A stretch of 64,000 bases of DNA. It comes from Gibbula magus (Eukaryota; Mollusca; Gastropoda; Trochida; Trochidae). This document shows, one piece after another, positions 62,117 through 64,000 of this stretch. The DNA is taken from positions 23,309,268 to 23,373,267 of the forward strand of contig OW388301.1 of the NCBI GenBank assembly GCA_936450465.1, given 5' to 3'. The translations under genes were made by a program, and so were the position numbers. The notes under the pieces were generated by a model that saw only the letters and a program-made list of their open reading frames with translations, was not told the DNA's origin and did not search any database. Each line of letters opens with the position of its first letter. Within the stretch, counting starts at the first letter, position 1.

Positions 62117-62262
62117 AATTTCACCCGTGTGTCTTCTGTTATCAAATATAGGAACCCTCATTTATAAGGTAAATATATCCTTGGCAAGCCTCTGATATTT
62201 ATTACTTTTATCAAGTCGTGTTAACATATTTGATATCAGAAGACACTTGGGCGAGATTGTCG
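62117..62262. repeat. Family G inverted-repeat unit, copy 2
   Basis: The arms are CACCCGTGTGTCTTCTGTTA and TGATATCAGAAGACACTTGG. Left-flank homology with copy 1 extends over about 200 bp (ACAGTTTTCATTGAA, AATGATTTTGGATGATAAAT). It lies between two GATG-rich arrays. Confidence 0.6.
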
Positions 62263-62454
62263 ATGTAATTGTTATGATAGAATGTTTATATGACAATGGT
62301 ATGTGTGATAATGACGCGCACGTTACGGTAATAATGACAAGCAAGACCTTTCCGTTCAATAATGATGACAAGATTACAATGATAGCAAGTATATACAAGT
62401 CTTTGGTGTCGCTACCGTTGTTGAAAACAATCATAATAATTATAGTAATGACTG

Positions 62455-62770
62455 CACAATGTTGGGAATGGTAAAGATGACGACGGCGACGACGACGATG
62501 ATGATGATGATGATGGTGATGGTGATTATGGTGGTGGTGATGATGATGATGATGATGGTAATGGCGATGATGGTTGGGGTGATGATGATGATGGTAATAA
62601 TGGTGGTGGTGGTGATGATGATGATGATGATGATGATCGTGACGTTGAAGACAATCATAATAATTGTAATAATGATTGCACAATGTTAGGAATGATAAAG
62701 ATGACGACGACGATGATGATAATTATGTTGATGACGGTCATGACAATTGTAATAATGATAGAATGAGGTT
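62455..62770. repeat. GATG/GGT-rich simple repeat
   Basis: GACGACGATGATGATGATG and GTGGTGGTGATGATG tracts, containing a duplicated block GACGTTGAAGACAATCATAA / GTTGAAAACAATCATAATA. Confidence 0.85.
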
Positions 62771-64000
62771 GGTGATGATAATGACGATACTGATGACAAT
62801 TATCCTGAATTTGTTAATGATCATTATGGTTATAGATATGTTCAAATGTAGATAGCGATAATGATTGCATTAATGGTAAAATAAGTATATGTCGCATTCA
62901 TCATTTCAGCATTAAACACCACCAAACGTTTGAATGACTCGGTCATTGAAGGATGTCTTTAAGTTTTGTTCTTATTATTAATTGTGGATAGGACGTGATT
63001 GATCCATATTTCTATGAAACATCATAATTCTACCCACCTCTTCTTCTTCGTTAAACGAGCACGATCTTCTATTGAAAATCGATGCTAATTTGCCATAAAA
63101 AGTTATAAATGCTCAATGAACTGATCAAAGTCCGGAAGCATTAGAATGGTTGCAGCAGACAGCTGTGTTACAATCGAATCAATGCAGTGCAACAATAGTA
63201 TATAGACTTGACGCGTTAAAATGCAACAACAAAGGAAGACAAATGTTCACCCACCTGTCACGTGACCTTTAGTGACTTTGTGTCGGTGTTACAGAAAAGG
63301 TACCAAACATTAAGTCGAGGAAAAAGTATCTTAACACAATCATTGCTTTGTGAGGCCGTTTCATCTATTGTTGTGAAACCAGAAACAGCCGTTAACGAAT
63401 AAAGAGCACTGCCGTTTAAGAAAAGACGAAATAGTAGGATTTTGTTATAGTTGTCATGGAAATGTCTTCGTCGTTATTTTTGGAAAAAATGAAATTAGAA
63501 AATTGGGATGTAATTTCGCAACATGTTGAAGTTTTATGTTTAGCGCTAATTTCACTACACGTCAATGAATTGAACTTTAATACAAATTTATTGCTCTGAA
63601 TCATAAGATGTTACAGCTGTTTCTTAGAAAGTTTAATAAAAAAAAGAAACAAAATTAGTTTGTCGCTGAAGGATATCAAGCAAGGTTTGGGATGAATCCT
63701 ACATGCGAAGAATTTACACGTTTATGGATTAACAACTTCTTTATTCGGTGTATACTCCATTGTAAATCCATAAATTGTCTATTCTTCATCTTACAAACTT
63801 CTAAATATTTCTTAAAGAAATTTAATGGATAAACCAAAACTCGGTAAGGTTTATAAAACATAATTATTTTTTTTATTTTTAATAATTACTATCACACATA
63901 ATTCCTTGTTTTTAAAAGGTTGAATTATAAACATAGTACGTATACATTGAACCTGGTTGTCAAACCGGTTATAGTTGATAAACACGGCTGTTTTTCGTTC
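62771..64000. other. AT-rich DNA to the window end, no gene seen
   Basis: Short unrecognised frames. No repeat or motif cluster seen. Confidence 0.5.

Overview
This 64 kb window is nuclear DNA from an animal, almost certainly an invertebrate. It is AT-rich, has spliced coding sequence with canonical GT..AG introns, tRNA-derived SINE-like units, a LINE fragment, many terminal-inverted-repeat (TIR) MITEs, and long micro- and minisatellite arrays. The only gene I can support is a complete Gfi1-family transcription factor on the + strand, whose homologues are vertebrate GFI1/GFI1B, fly senseless and worm pag-3. It keeps both an N-terminal SNAG repressor motif and six C2H2 zinc fingers. A marine lophotrochozoan such as a mollusc fits this picture, but that is an inference; nothing in the sequence identifies the species.

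Layout. 1-37.7 kb: no gene recognised. It holds TIR elements (families A, B, D), GA, GAT/GGT and ACT arrays, minisatellites of about 18, 28, 42 and 54 bp, one LINE tail at 26.2-26.7 kb, and several compact GC-richer islands that look like cis-regulatory DNA (4.8-5.9, 11.9-12.6, 15.0-15.5, 19.3-19.6, 25.3-25.9 and 28.9-29.3 kb). 37.7-38.9 kb: E-box-rich DNA, then a promoter with an NRF1-type palindrome and a TATA box. 38.94-47.6 kb: the Gfi1 gene, four coding exons, 462 codons plus stop, three introns all in phase 1, and a 3' UTR ending near a poly(A) signal at 47574. 47.7-64 kb: a family C hairpin MITE nested in a family D element right behind the gene, a 24-26 bp minisatellite, a pogo-like MITE, a SINE split by a 108-bp palindrome with 9-bp target duplications, an AGT array, GATG-rich repeats, and a CpG-richer E2F/YY1 segment at 60.7-60.9 kb that could be another promoter.

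How it may work together. Gfi1/Senseless proteins are repressors (also context-dependent activators) in sensory, neuronal and blood-like lineages. In flies senseless is controlled by proneural bHLH factors and Notch. The clearest regulatory candidate here, at 25.3-25.9 kb, combines three CAGGTG E-boxes with a Su(H)-type site, which fits a Gfi1 enhancer about 13 kb upstream. I see no operon, CRISPR or bacterial-type system, and no clearly novel multi-gene system. The most unusual items are the palindrome-in-SINE insertion, the nested MITEs behind Gfi1, three copies of the rare palindrome TCTCGCGAGA, and the Ser/Pro-rich tail of the Gfi1 protein.
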